From Candidatus Hecatellales archaeon (GTDB lineage Archaea > Thermoproteota > Bathyarchaeia > Hecatellales > Hecatellaceae): 6,921 nucleotides of DNA. The notes under the pieces were generated by a model, which saw only the letters and a program-made list of their open reading frames with translations, was not told the DNA's origin and searched no databases. The first letter of the stretch is position 1, and each line of letters opens with the position of its first letter. The stretch spans positions 1 to 6,921 of the forward strand of contig QMYF01000025.1 in NCBI GenBank assembly GCA_003662515.1, given 5' to 3'. The position numbers and the translations under genes were made by a program. Positions 1 to 6,232 of this stretch are shown one piece after another.

Positions 1-456
1 CACACCCTCGACGACGAGGTTCAAACCCTCCTCCTAAACCTTCTTCATGGAGACGTTTACAAGCTTGGAAGAATTGACCCTGAAACGCCTGAAGCTGAAG
101 CCTTTATCCCCCGCGTGAAACCTTTCAGGGAAATCCCGGAAGAAGAAATAGCCTTCTACGCCTACCTTACAGGAGTGAAATTTCAATCCTACGTTTGCCC
201 CTATGCACCTCAAGCGTTAAGAAGCGACATTAGAGAGTTTCTGAACAGGCTTGAAGCCCGCCATCCAGGCGTAAAATTCACCTTATACCACTCCTTCGAA
301 AAACTGAAAAGCCTTGTCAGAGGCCAAATAAAGCCTTCCATAACCTCGTGCGCTAGATGCGGTGAACCATCCTCAAGAAGCCTCTGCGAAGCTTGCCTGC
401 TCCTCGAAGAGCTGGAGAAAAGCAGAGTTAAAAACGGTTTAAAAGCAGATAAATAG
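1..456 (+). CDS. ncsA: tRNA 2-thiolation enzyme, NcsA/Ncs6/TtuA family (C-terminal part, 5' truncated)
   Basis: Reading frame 1 is open from the first base, giving 151 residues of the C-terminal part. It begins HTLDDEVQ, matching the conserved (G)HNLDDEAQ segment of the PP-loop ATPase fold in this family. It continues with PRVKPFREIPEEEI and the Cys of YVCPYA (residue 66 of the fragment), which matches the second conserved active-site/Fe-S cysteine of TtuA-type enzymes. The end carries a CxxC...CxxC zinc finger (residues 117, 120, 129 and 132). The N-terminal SGGxDS ATP-binding loop and first zinc finger lie outside the window. Family members activate the tRNA uridine C2 position with ATP and install sulfur, often from a ubiquitin-like carrier. 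The GTG at 115 is an internal valine (PRVKP), not a start. The next gene begins within 50 bases on the same strand, so they probably share a transcript. NcsA versus TtuA specificity cannot be settled from this fragment. Confidence 0.88.
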   Translation, partial: HTLDDEVQTLLLNLLHGDVYKLGRIDPETPEAEAFIPRVKPFREIPEEEIAFYAYLTGVKFQSYVCPYAPQALRSDIREFLNRLEARHPGVKFTLYHSFEKLKSLVRGQIKPSITSCARCGEPSSRSLCEACLLLEELEKSRVKNGLKADK

Positions 457-502
457 CAGGAGGCCCTTTCAGCCCTTAAAAAGGGGAAGGTTGAAATCCG
501 AG

Positions 503-2089
503 ATGGCAAAGCTCGGAAAGGAGGAAGACGAAGGAAACCTGGAGTACAAGCTTAAACTAGTGAAGGTTCCCCCTGAACGTTTAGAAGAGTTAGCCAGCCA
601 GCTCAAATATCGGCTTGAAGAAGGCATGGGGGAGGCCATCTACGAGCTAGGCGTAACCAACGAGGGGGAAATCCTAGGCCTAACCAGCCAAGACCTAGAG
701 GAAACGCTTAAGACGCTTGAGGCTGCAGCCGCAAAGGTTGGAGCAAAAATAACCGTGGTTAGAAGAATCCACGGGAAAATGGGGGTGGCAGCCGAAGTCC
801 TCATCCGAAGAACCAAAGAGGCTGAAAGCTTCCCCATCTGGATTTACCTCCCCGTTCTTGGAAACGTGGACTCTGGGAAGTCAAGTCTCGTAGGAGTGTT
901 GGTCAGCGGCCAGCTGGACGATGGAAACGGAAGCGCCATGATGAAGGTTGCCCGATACCTCCACGAAATAAAGAGCCGGCGGACCTCCTCCATATCCTCT
1001 CACCCCCTAGGCTTCGACGAGCACGGCAGAATAGTAAACTACCAGCTAGCCTCCCCCTTCGACGAGGCTGAAATCTTCCTCAACTCGAGCAAAATAGTTG
1101 ACTTCGTCGATTTAGGAGGCCATGAACGCTACTTCAAGACCACTCTGAAAGGTATAATGGGCCATCAGCCAGACTACTGCCTCATAACCGTGGCAGCCAA
1201 CATGGGAATAAAACCCATGACCATTGAACATTTAAAGGTGGTTGTGGGTTTAAGGCTGCCCATGATTTTCGTGGTTACCAAGATAGACCTCGCACCCCAC
1301 AAGGTTGAAAAGGTAATCCGGGACATTCAAAGCCTCGTCAAGCTTCCAAAGATAAACGCGATCCCCTTCCAGATTAAAAGCTTCGACGACGCGGTGGTGG
1401 CGGCGAAGGTTATGCCTTCAGGCAGGGTGGCCCCCATCTTCACGGTTTCTAACGTTACCGGGGAGGGCTTAGACCTTCTCCGCTACTTCCTAAACCTGCT
1501 CCCGCCTAGAAGCAGATGGAAAGAACAGGTGAACAAGCAGTTTCTCATGTATGTGGATGACGTTTTCAACGTTAGGGGAGTAGGCCCCGTAGTTTCAGGC
1601 CTCATCCTCCAAGGCGGAGTAATGGAAAACGATTACCTTCTTCTCGGGCCCCTACGCGACGGAAGCTTCCGCAACGTTAGAGTGAAATCCATCCACCTTA
1701 ACAGAACCTTCGTAAAGTGTGCTGTAGCTGGAAGTGACGTATGCCTGGCCCTGGCAGGAGTTAAAATGGATGAGTTGCGGAAGGGAATGGTGTTGCTCAG
1801 CGCTGAGGCGAAACCTAGAGCTGTAAGAGAGTTTGAAGGGGAAGTCTTTATTCTCCACCATCCCACCACTATTAGGCCAGGCTACCAGGCCGTAATCCAT
1901 GTTCACAGCGTCAGGCAGGCTGCAGAATTCATGGAGATCCACGGGAAACCTGTTCTACGCACAGGGGATAGAGCTAAAGTGCGGTTTGGCTTCCTTTACT
2001 GGCCTGAATATGTGGTGGAAGGCCAGAAGTTCGTTTTCAGGGAGGCTAACGCTAAGGGGATAGGCGTTATTACGCGTATTCTAGGCTGA
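503..2089 (+). CDS. GTPBP1-like translational GTPase (EF-Tu/EF-1A superfamily)
   Basis: This is a 528-residue GTPase of the archaeal/eukaryotic GTPBP1/GTPBP2 group. From the ATG start, G1 is GNVDSGKS (120-127), a switch I segment with RRTSS lies near 159-163, G3 is DLGGH followed by ERYFKTT (203-214), G4 is TKID (259-262) and a G5-like VSNVTGEG starts near 315. Two EF-Tu-like beta-barrel domains follow, about 345-440 (VDDVFNVRGVGPVVSG) and 445-528. About 110 residues precede the G domain, more than in EF-1A, as is usual for GTPBP1. GNVDSGKS and GHERYFKTT separate it from EF-1A, aIF2-gamma and SelB. Mammalian GTPBP1 has been reported to act in translation and in exosome-linked mRNA turnover; the archaeal role is not established. 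Start: ATG 503 follows AAGGTTGA at 8-base spacing. TTG 491 is the alternative and adds four residues, but its purine-rich site runs straight into the codon. The gene lies between ncsA and the proteasome/exosome run. Confidence 0.9.
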   Translation: MAKLGKEEDEGNLEYKLKLVKVPPERLEELASQLKYRLEEGMGEAIYELGVTNEGEILGLTSQDLEETLKTLEAAAAKVGAKITVVRRIHGKMGVAAEVLIRRTKEAESFPIWIYLPVLGNVDSGKSSLVGVLVSGQLDDGNGSAMMKVARYLHEIKSRRTSSISSHPLGFDEHGRIVNYQLASPFDEAEIFLNSSKIVDFVDLGGHERYFKTTLKGIMGHQPDYCLITVAANMGIKPMTIEHLKVVVGLRLPMIFVVTKIDLAPHKVEKVIRDIQSLVKLPKINAIPFQIKSFDDAVVAAKVMPSGRVAPIFTVSNVTGEGLDLLRYFLNLLPPRSRWKEQVNKQFLMYVDDVFNVRGVGPVVSGLILQGGVMENDYLLLGPLRDGSFRNVRVKSIHLNRTFVKCAVAGSDVCLALAGVKMDELRKGMVLLSAEAKPRAVREFEGEVFILHHPTTIRPGYQAVIHVHSVRQAAEFMEIHGKPVLRTGDRAKVRFGFLYWPEYVVEGQKFVFREANAKGIGVITRILG

Positions 2090-2106
2090 AAAGGGCTGGT
2101 TTAACC

Positions 2107-2115
2107 TTATATAAG
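2107..2115 (+). promoter_or_regulatory. Candidate archaeal TATA box upstream of psmA
   Basis: TTATATAAG lies 18 bases after the stop of the GTPase gene, in the only sizeable non-coding gap on the + strand. Archaeal TATA boxes centre about 26 bases before transcription start, which would place the start near 2133-2138 and give a psmA leader of roughly 85 bases. No strong BRE stands out just upstream (GTTTAACC). The site suggests that psmA and the genes after it have their own promoter even if read-through from the GTPase gene also occurs. A second AT-rich stretch (2186-2200, with TTAATAAA) is a weaker candidate that would give an almost leaderless transcript. That fits poorly with the clear Shine-Dalgarno site. 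Confidence 0.6.
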
Positions 2116-2147
2116 AGCCGGCTACTATTAAGACTGAAAGGCCGGCT
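2116..2147 (+). repeat. Inverted repeat AGCCGGC-N18-GCCGGCT in the psmA promoter region
   Basis: The arms 2116-2122 (AGCCGGC) and 2141-2147 (GCCGGCT) are perfect reverse complements separated by 18 bases. The left arm abuts the TATA box, and the right arm lies just after the predicted transcription start. If that start is right, the left arm is not transcribed, so this would work as a DNA dyad for a regulator rather than as an RNA hairpin. If transcription begins further upstream, a 7-bp GC-rich hairpin with an 18-base loop could form. The dyad is seen directly; its function is inferred. Confidence 0.45.
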
Positions 2148-2148
2148 T

Positions 2149-2181
2149 CCCTGTTAGGGTAATACCGCCACGGTTAGGTGG
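2149..2181 (+). other. Two small hairpins in the psmA leader
   Basis: Within the predicted leader, CCCT-GTT-AGGG (2149-2159) and CCAC-GGTTAG-GTGG (2168-2181) can each form a 4-bp stem. They follow the larger dyad directly and precede an AT-rich stretch and the Shine-Dalgarno site. Four-base stems are common by chance, so structure is only a possibility. I see no tRNA T-arm, no C/D box pair and no riboswitch class I recognise. Confidence 0.25.
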
Positions 2182-2206
2182 ACTGAAAAATTAATAAAAT
2201 TCACGT

Positions 2207-2216
2207 GGAGGAAGGG
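2207..2216 (+). promoter_or_regulatory. Shine-Dalgarno site that fixes the psmA TTG start
   Basis: GGAGGAAGGG lies upstream of TTG 2222, with 10 bases between the GGAGG core and the start codon. It supports the non-ATG start. The first in-frame ATG downstream comes only at residue 62, which would remove the conserved gating region of the alpha subunit. Confidence 0.75.
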
Positions 2217-2221
2217 AAAAT

Positions 2222-2947
2222 TTGGGTTTCGTGCCTCCAGGAGCCTATGACAGGGCCATAACCGTATTCTCCCCCGACGGCAGAATATTCCAGGTAGAAT
2301 ACGCTTTCGAACCCGTTAGGAAGGGAACCACAGCCATAGGTTTAGCCTGCGCTGGAGGAGCCATCCTAGCCGTCGAGGAAAGGCCCTTCTCCATCCTTCA
2401 AGATATGACGGTAGCCCAGAAACTTTTCCAGATAGATGAACATGTGGGAGCCGCCGTAGCAGGCCTCATGGGAGACGCCAGAATCCTCGTCGACCAGGCT
2501 AGAATCTACGCTCAAGCCAACAGGCTCATGTATGACGAGCCAATAGACATCGAGATTCTCGGCAAAAGAGTTGGAGACATCGCCCAACTCTACACCCAGC
2601 ATGCCGGAGTCCGACCCTTCGGAGCCTCCATAATCTTCGCCGGCATCGACAAAACTGGAAGCCGGGTTTTCCTCAGCGAGCCAAGCGGAGCCTATTGGGG
2701 CTTCAAAGCCGTGGCCATAGGGGCTGGAGCTGACACCGTGAAATCTATTCTGGAGAAGGAATACAGGGAGGACATGACGCTGGAAGAGGGAATTATGCTA
2801 GCCCTAAAATGTCTATCCAAGGTAATAGAGGGAAAAATCGAGCCCAACAAGATCAAGATAGCAGTAATACCTGCGGAAACCAAAAAGTTCAGAATGTTGG
2901 CTTGGGAGGAAATAGAAGGCTACCTTAAGAAGCTTCAGCAAGGCTAA
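2222..2947 (+). CDS. psmA: 20S proteasome alpha subunit
   Basis: A full-length 241-residue alpha subunit, normal for the family. Alpha subunits form the two outer heptameric rings of the 20S proteasome, gate substrate entry and dock the PAN/Cdc48 ATPases. The N-terminal gate has GAYDRAITVFSPDGRIFQVEYA with the gate-closing YDR at 9-11. Lys67 in AQKLFQID fits the pocket lysine that receives the HbYX tail of the ATPases. YTQHAGVRPFG (124-134) is the typical alpha signature. The mature chain keeps the N-terminal helix and lacks the catalytic threonine of beta subunits, as expected. Small departures from many archaeal homologues are AFEPV where AREAV is common and GLMGDAR where GLVADAR is common. 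The TTG start is supported by a strong Shine-Dalgarno site. No beta subunit gene is in the window. SBDS starts 25 bases after the stop. Confidence 0.97.
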   Translation: MGFVPPGAYDRAITVFSPDGRIFQVEYAFEPVRKGTTAIGLACAGGAILAVEERPFSILQDMTVAQKLFQIDEHVGAAVAGLMGDARILVDQARIYAQANRLMYDEPIDIEILGKRVGDIAQLYTQHAGVRPFGASIIFAGIDKTGSRVFLSEPSGAYWGFKAVAIGAGADTVKSILEKEYREDMTLEEGIMLALKCLSKVIEGKIEPNKIKIAVIPAETKKFRMLAWEEIEGYLKKLQQG

Positions 2948-2972
2948 GCTTTAAAGGCGAGGTTTCAGGCTT

Positions 2973-3659
2973 ATGGGGCAAAAGTTCACCATAGCCAGGC
3001 TTGTTGTAGGCGGAGAAAGATTCGAAATAATGATTAACCCTGACAAGGCCTTAGACTACAAGCTTGGAAAACCAGTAAGCATAAGCCAGCTCCTAGTCTA
3101 CGAAACCATCTTCAAAGATGTAAGCAAAGGTGAGAGGGCCTCCGAGGAGAAGCTTAGAAAAGTCTTCGGGACAACCGACCCCCTAAAAATAGCCAAAACC
3201 ATCGTGGACCGTGGAGAAATCCAGCTCACCACCGAGCAAAGGCGGAAACTCATCGAGGATAAGAAAAGGCAGATAATAAACTTCATTTCGAGGCACTGCG
3301 TAGACCCTAAAACCGGGCTTCCCCACCCGCCTCTAAGAATCGAGCAGGCTATGGCTGAAGCCCACGTCTCCATTGATCCCTACAAGGATGCTGAAGAGCA
3401 GGCCAAACAGGTAATCCAAGCCTTAAGGCCTATTCTCCCCCTAAAGGTGGAAAACGTAGAGCTGGAAGTGGTGATTCCCTCCAAATACGCCTATGCCGCC
3501 TACTCAACCCTGAGAAACTTTGGAGCAGTGAAAAGGGAGCAGTGGCAGGCAGACGGCTCCCTCAAAGCTGTTGTGGAAATACCGGCAGGCCTTCAACCCT
3601 CCTTCGTAGAGAAGCTGGCCAGCCTAACCAAGGGCTCAGCCCACGTTAAGAAAATTTAG
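2973..3659 (+). CDS. sbds: Ribosome maturation protein SBDS (Sdo1 orthologue)
   Basis: A 228-residue protein with the three-domain plan of archaeal SBDS: an N-terminal FYSH domain (about 1-85, ending GEIQLTTEQRR), a helical middle domain (about 90-160) with the family signature DPKTGLPHPPLRIEQAM at 111-127, and a C-terminal ferredoxin-like domain (about 160-228). In eukaryotes SBDS works with the EF-2-like GTPase EFL1 to release eIF6 from the 60S subunit. In archaea it is assumed to act late in 50S maturation with aIF6. The ATG start has GAGGT at 2959-2963, 9 bases upstream. The gene sits in its usual place between psmA and rrp4, which first linked SBDS to RNA processing. Only four bases separate its TAG from the rrp4 start, so translation of the two may be coupled. 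Confidence 0.97.
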   Translation: MGQKFTIARLVVGGERFEIMINPDKALDYKLGKPVSISQLLVYETIFKDVSKGERASEEKLRKVFGTTDPLKIAKTIVDRGEIQLTTEQRRKLIEDKKRQIINFISRHCVDPKTGLPHPPLRIEQAMAEAHVSIDPYKDAEEQAKQVIQALRPILPLKVENVELEVVIPSKYAYAAYSTLRNFGAVKREQWQADGSLKAVVEIPAGLQPSFVEKLASLTKGSAHVKKI

Positions 3660-3663
3660 CGAT

Positions 3664-4362
3664 GTGGTGGATTTGCCTCTTCACGTTGAGCATAAGCAGC
3701 TGGTTGTTCCCGGGGAGCTTCTCGCCGAGGGAGACTATCTTCCCGGAGACAATACCTACATGGCTTCTGGGAAAATCTACTCTCAAAGGGTGGGGCTAGC
3801 TGAAGTTAAAGGCAAAAAGGTTTCCGTGGTAGCCTTAAAGGGCCCATACATACCTAAGGTTGGAGACCTAGTTATAGGGCAGGTTGTAGGGATAACTCTC
3901 GGCGGCTGGCTTGTAGACATCAACTCCCCCTATACTGCCATCCTAAGCGTTCCAGACGCCATAGGTAAACCCTTCAGCCCTGAGCTTGGCCCCCTAGCCA
4001 AAATCCTCTCCATCGGAGACACCATCATAGCGAAGGTTATAGCCTTCGACCGGACGAGAGACCCCTCCCTAACCATTAAGGGGCGCGGCCTAGGGAAAAT
4101 GGAGGGCGGCGTAGTTGTAGATCTGGCTCCCACAAAGATTCCAAGGCTTATCGGAAGGAAAGGCTCCATGATAACCATGATAAAGAAGCTTACAGGCTGC
4201 GAGATAGTGGTAGGCCAGAACGGGAAGGTTCTCATCCGAGGCCGAAACCCTAAGATGGTGGAGTTGGTTATTGGAGCCATAAGAATGGTGGAGGAGCAGG
4301 CTCACATTCCCGGGCTTACCGATAGGATTCGAGCCTACATAGAGCAGGGTAAACAGGGGTAA
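3664..4362 (+). CDS. rrp4: Exosome RNA-binding cap subunit Rrp4
   Basis: A 232-residue Rrp4 of normal length. An N-terminal beta domain (about 1-60) anchors to the Rrp41-Rrp42 ring. An S1 RNA-binding domain follows (about 65-140, VGDLVIGQVVGITLGGWLVDI), then a KH domain (about 148-212) with the GxxG loop as GRKG at 164-167 in KIPRLIGRKGSMI. In the exosome three cap subunits (Rrp4 or Csl4) sit over the pore and feed RNA in, with Rrp4 favouring A-rich tails. The start is GTG 3664 or the next codon, GTG 3667. Neither has a convincing Shine-Dalgarno site, and TTG 3673 is a third, poorly spaced option. The ATG at 3662 is out of frame. The tail AYIEQGK (224-230) is encoded by bases identical to those encoding AYIEQGK in Rrp41. 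Confidence 0.96.
   Translation: MVDLPLHVEHKQLVVPGELLAEGDYLPGDNTYMASGKIYSQRVGLAEVKGKKVSVVALKGPYIPKVGDLVIGQVVGITLGGWLVDINSPYTAILSVPDAIGKPFSPELGPLAKILSIGDTIIAKVIAFDRTRDPSLTIKGRGLGKMEGGVVVDLAPTKIPRLIGRKGSMITMIKKLTGCEIVVGQNGKVLIRGRNPKMVELVIGAIRMVEEQAHIPGLTDRIRAYIEQGKQG
4332..4353 (+). repeat. 22-base exact direct repeat, copy 1 (end of rrp4)
   Basis: Bases 4332-4353 are identical to 4499-4520. The copy covers the codons for AYIEQGK, residues 224-230 of Rrp4, plus one preceding base, and ends nine bases before the end of the stop codon. Flanking bases on both sides differ between the copies. Confidence 0.9.
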
Positions 4363-4371
4363 GGTGAGGTG
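4363..4371 (+). promoter_or_regulatory. Shine-Dalgarno site that fixes the rrp41 TTG start
   Basis: GGTGAGGTG begins directly after the rrp4 stop and ends 8 bases before TTG 4380. It matches the archaeal anti-Shine-Dalgarno complement well and supports TTG as the start. No in-frame ATG lies nearby before the conserved RVDGR motif. Confidence 0.7.
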
Positions 4372-4379
4372 CTCAAATC

Positions 4380-5138
4380 TTGGAGACTGTTAAACGTAAA
4401 CTGATAGACGAGAATGGTTTGAGGGTTGATGGACGCAGGCCTGACGAGCTTAGACCCATAAAAATGAAGGTTGGCCTCCTAGCCAACGCTGACGGTTCAG
4501 CCTACATAGAGCAGGGTAAAAGCAAGATAATAGTTGCCGTTTACGGCCCAAGGGAGGTTCACCCGAAACATATAGGGCTTCCAGACCGAGCCATAATTCG
4601 CTGCCGCTACCACATGGCTCCCTTCTCCACCACGGAGAGAAAGTCCCCTGCACCAAGCCGGAGAGAGATAGAGCTCTCGAAAATCATCAGGGAAGCCCTG
4701 GAACCCGTAATCTTTTCGGAGTATTATCCCAGAAGCATGATAGACATCTTCATCGAGGTTTTACAGTCTGACGGAGGGACACGGTGCGCAGGCATTACGG
4801 CTGCCTCCCTTGCTTTAGCCGACGCGGGGATCCCCCTAAAAGATTTGGTGGCAGCCTGCGCCGTGGGGAAGGTGGACGGCCAGCTTGTAGTAGACCTTAA
4901 CGATGAGGAGGATAAGGAGGGTGAAGCTGACATGCCCTTAGCCTATATCCCCGCCTTTAACGCTGCCTCCCTCCTCCAGATGGACGGCCAACTCACCGAG
5001 GAGGAATTCTTTAAAGCCTTAGAGATGGGGAAGAAAGCCTGCCTCAAAATCTACGAGATGCAGAAGCAGGCCTTAAAGGAGCGTTACCTCAAAATTAAGG
5101 AGAGCGTAGAGGCTGGAGAGGAAAACCAGGAGGCTTAA
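4380..5138 (+). CDS. rrp41: Exosome catalytic subunit Rrp41 (RNase PH-like)
   Basis: A 252-residue catalytic subunit of the archaeal exosome. It performs phosphorolytic 3'-5' RNA decay, and with ADP in excess the same centre adds A-rich heteropolymeric tails. Visible family blocks are [14 protein letters not shown] (15-28), [12 protein letters not shown] (53-64), [24 protein letters not shown] (77-100, with RNA-contacting R94 and R95), [24 protein letters not shown] (129-152, phosphate-site region) and GEADMP (181-186). D184 matches the catalytic aspartate in the EADMP block, so the subunit looks active. The C-terminal tail is acidic (EAGEENQEA). AYIEQGK (41-47) falls in the conserved GSAYIE-GK strand, with Gln where many homologues have a hydrophobic or aromatic residue. 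It starts 17 bases after rrp4 and ends three bases before rrp42, as expected for subunits made together. Confidence 0.97.
   Translation: METVKRKLIDENGLRVDGRRPDELRPIKMKVGLLANADGSAYIEQGKSKIIVAVYGPREVHPKHIGLPDRAIIRCRYHMAPFSTTERKSPAPSRREIELSKIIREALEPVIFSEYYPRSMIDIFIEVLQSDGGTRCAGITAASLALADAGIPLKDLVAACAVGKVDGQLVVDLNDEEDKEGEADMPLAYIPAFNAASLLQMDGQLTEEEFFKALEMGKKACLKIYEMQKQALKERYLKIKESVEAGEENQEA
4499..4520 (+). repeat. 22-base exact direct repeat, copy 2 (early rrp41)
   Basis: Identical to 4332-4353, with starts 167 bases apart. Here it encodes AYIEQGK, residues 41-47 of Rrp41, in the same codon register as in Rrp4. All seven wobble positions match, although 768 synonymous encodings exist. Confidence 0.9.
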
Positions 5139-5141
5139 GCC

Positions 5142-5963
5142 ATGTCCATAACTCCTCAAACAGAACCCTTAGCCAAAATCAAGAGCAAACAGATAAGGGA
5201 GCTACTTAAAACAGGTAAAAGAATTGATGGACGCGAACTAGACGCGTATAGGCCTATAACCATTGAGACGGGGGTTATAGGTAAGGCTGAAGGCTCCGCC
5301 ACTGTTTCCCTTGGCAACACGAAGGTGCTGGTGGGAATAAAGGTGGAGACAGGTTCACCCTACAGCGACACTCCAAACACGGGAGTCTTAACCGTCAACG
5401 CGGAGCTTTTACCCCTAGCCCACGCCATCTTCGAGCCAGGCCCACCCGACGAAAACTCCATAGAGCTGGCGAGGGTGGTGGACCGGGGAATAAGGGAGTC
5501 GAAAGCCGTCGACCTGGAAAAACTTATAATTGTGCCGGGGAAGCTTGCCTACGTAGTTTTCGTCGACATCTACATTTTAAACCATGATGGAAACCTTGTC
5601 GATGCTTCAGCCCTCGCCGCCATAGCCGCCCTAATGAACACGAAAATCCCGAAAATAGTGGTAGGCGAGGATGGGGAGCCAAAGAAAACCGAAGAGTTTA
5701 AACCTCTCCCCATCCAAGACTGTCCCATACCGGTAACCATAGCGAAGATTGGAGGAAGCCTGCTCGTGGACCCTGTCCTCGAAGAGGAAAACATGGCTTC
5801 AGCCAAAATAACGATAACCATAACCAAGAATGGGAACATCTGCGCCATCCAGAAAAGCGGCCCCGGAACCTTCACCCTAGACGAAATAGTGGAAGCCGAG
5901 AAAACAGCTAGAAGAAAAGCTGAAGAAATAAGGGAGAAAATCCTTTCTTCTGCCGGAGGATGA
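5142..5963 (+). CDS. rrp42: Exosome non-catalytic ring subunit Rrp42 (RNase PH-like)
   Basis: A 273-residue Rrp42 of normal length. It alternates with Rrp41 in the hexameric ring, has no catalytic centre of its own but completes the RNA-binding site and is needed for activity. Visible blocks are RIDGRELDAYRPI (27-39), GSATVSLGNTKVLVGIKVE (51-69), EPGPPDENSIELARVVDRGIRES (98-120, with the RNA-contacting arginines), DIYILNHDGNLVDASALAAIAAL (142-164) and VDPVLEEE (209-216), typical of Rrp42. The EADMP catalytic block of Rrp41 is absent. The start ATG has AGGAGG at 5128-5133, 8 bases upstream, inside the end of rrp41. Rrp41 and Rrp42 are ancient paralogues, so the shared GATGGACGC at their RxDGR motifs is homology, not a separate repeat. 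The eL43 gene starts seven bases after the TGA. Confidence 0.97.
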   Translation: MSITPQTEPLAKIKSKQIRELLKTGKRIDGRELDAYRPITIETGVIGKAEGSATVSLGNTKVLVGIKVETGSPYSDTPNTGVLTVNAELLPLAHAIFEPGPPDENSIELARVVDRGIRESKAVDLEKLIIVPGKLAYVVFVDIYILNHDGNLVDASALAAIAALMNTKIPKIVVGEDGEPKKTEEFKPLPIQDCPIPVTIAKIGGSLLVDPVLEEENMASAKITITITKNGNICAIQKSGPGTFTLDEIVEAEKTARRKAEEIREKILSSAGG

Positions 5964-5969
5964 AGAGGG

Positions 5970-6221
5970 TTGGGTAGAACCAAGAAGGTTGGACCTGTAG
6001 GAAGGTTTAGAACGAGAGGTGGAGCCAGCCTGAGGAAGGCTCGAGCCAAAATAGAGATTCAGGCTAAAAGTTTATACGAGTGCCCTCAATGTTTAAGGAA
6101 GGCTGTTAAACGGGTTAGTCTTGGAATATGGAGATGCACCAAATGCGGTTACACCTTCGCTGGAGGAGCTTGGACCCCTACCAGCAAGATAGGTGAAACC
6201 GCAAGGAAGGTTAAATCTTAA
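5970..6221 (+). CDS. rpl37ae: 50S ribosomal protein eL43 (L37Ae)
   Basis: An 83-residue zinc-ribbon ribosomal protein of the large subunit. It begins GRTKKVGPVGRFRTRGGASLRKARAKIE, matching the basic N-terminus of the family. The zinc site is CPQC (38-41) and CTKC (56-59), followed by GYTFAGGAWTPTSKIGETARK, the conserved C-terminal half. All four cysteines are present. The start is TTG 5970, with GGAGG at 5955-5959 ten bases upstream, overlapping the end of rrp42. No in-frame ATG could serve, so TTG is well supported. Its place right after rrp42 is the standard superoperon order. Confidence 0.95.
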   Translation: MGRTKKVGPVGRFRTRGGASLRKARAKIEIQAKSLYECPQCLRKAVKRVSLGIWRCTKCGYTFAGGAWTPTSKIGETARKVKS

Positions 6222-6232
6222 ATTTGAAGTTT

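Noticed and set aside
115..456. GTG 115 as the start of a complete 113-residue gene
   Set aside because: The frame is open to the window edge, and the upstream residues (HTLDDEVQ...PRVKPFRE) belong to the NcsA/TtuA family, so this is an internal valine of a truncated gene.
2116..2220. A tRNA, C/D box sRNA or riboswitch in the psmA leader
   Set aside because: No T-arm GGTTCRA pattern, no C box/D box pair and no known aptamer core were seen. Only short generic hairpins are present.
3930..4280. A 116-residue antisense open frame over rrp4
   Set aside because: It mirrors the conserved S1/KH coding region, shows no domain and has no ribosome-binding site or neighbour that would support it.
4424..5236. 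A shared GATGGACGC string in rrp41 and rrp42 as a repeat
   Set aside because: It encodes the RxDGR motif common to these ancient paralogues, so protein homology explains it.
5570..6049. A 159-residue antisense open frame over rrp42 and the start of rpl37ae
   Set aside because: It is antisense to well-supported conserved genes, has low-complexity Ser/Pro-rich content and no recognisable domain. It is a shadow of the codon use on the + strand.
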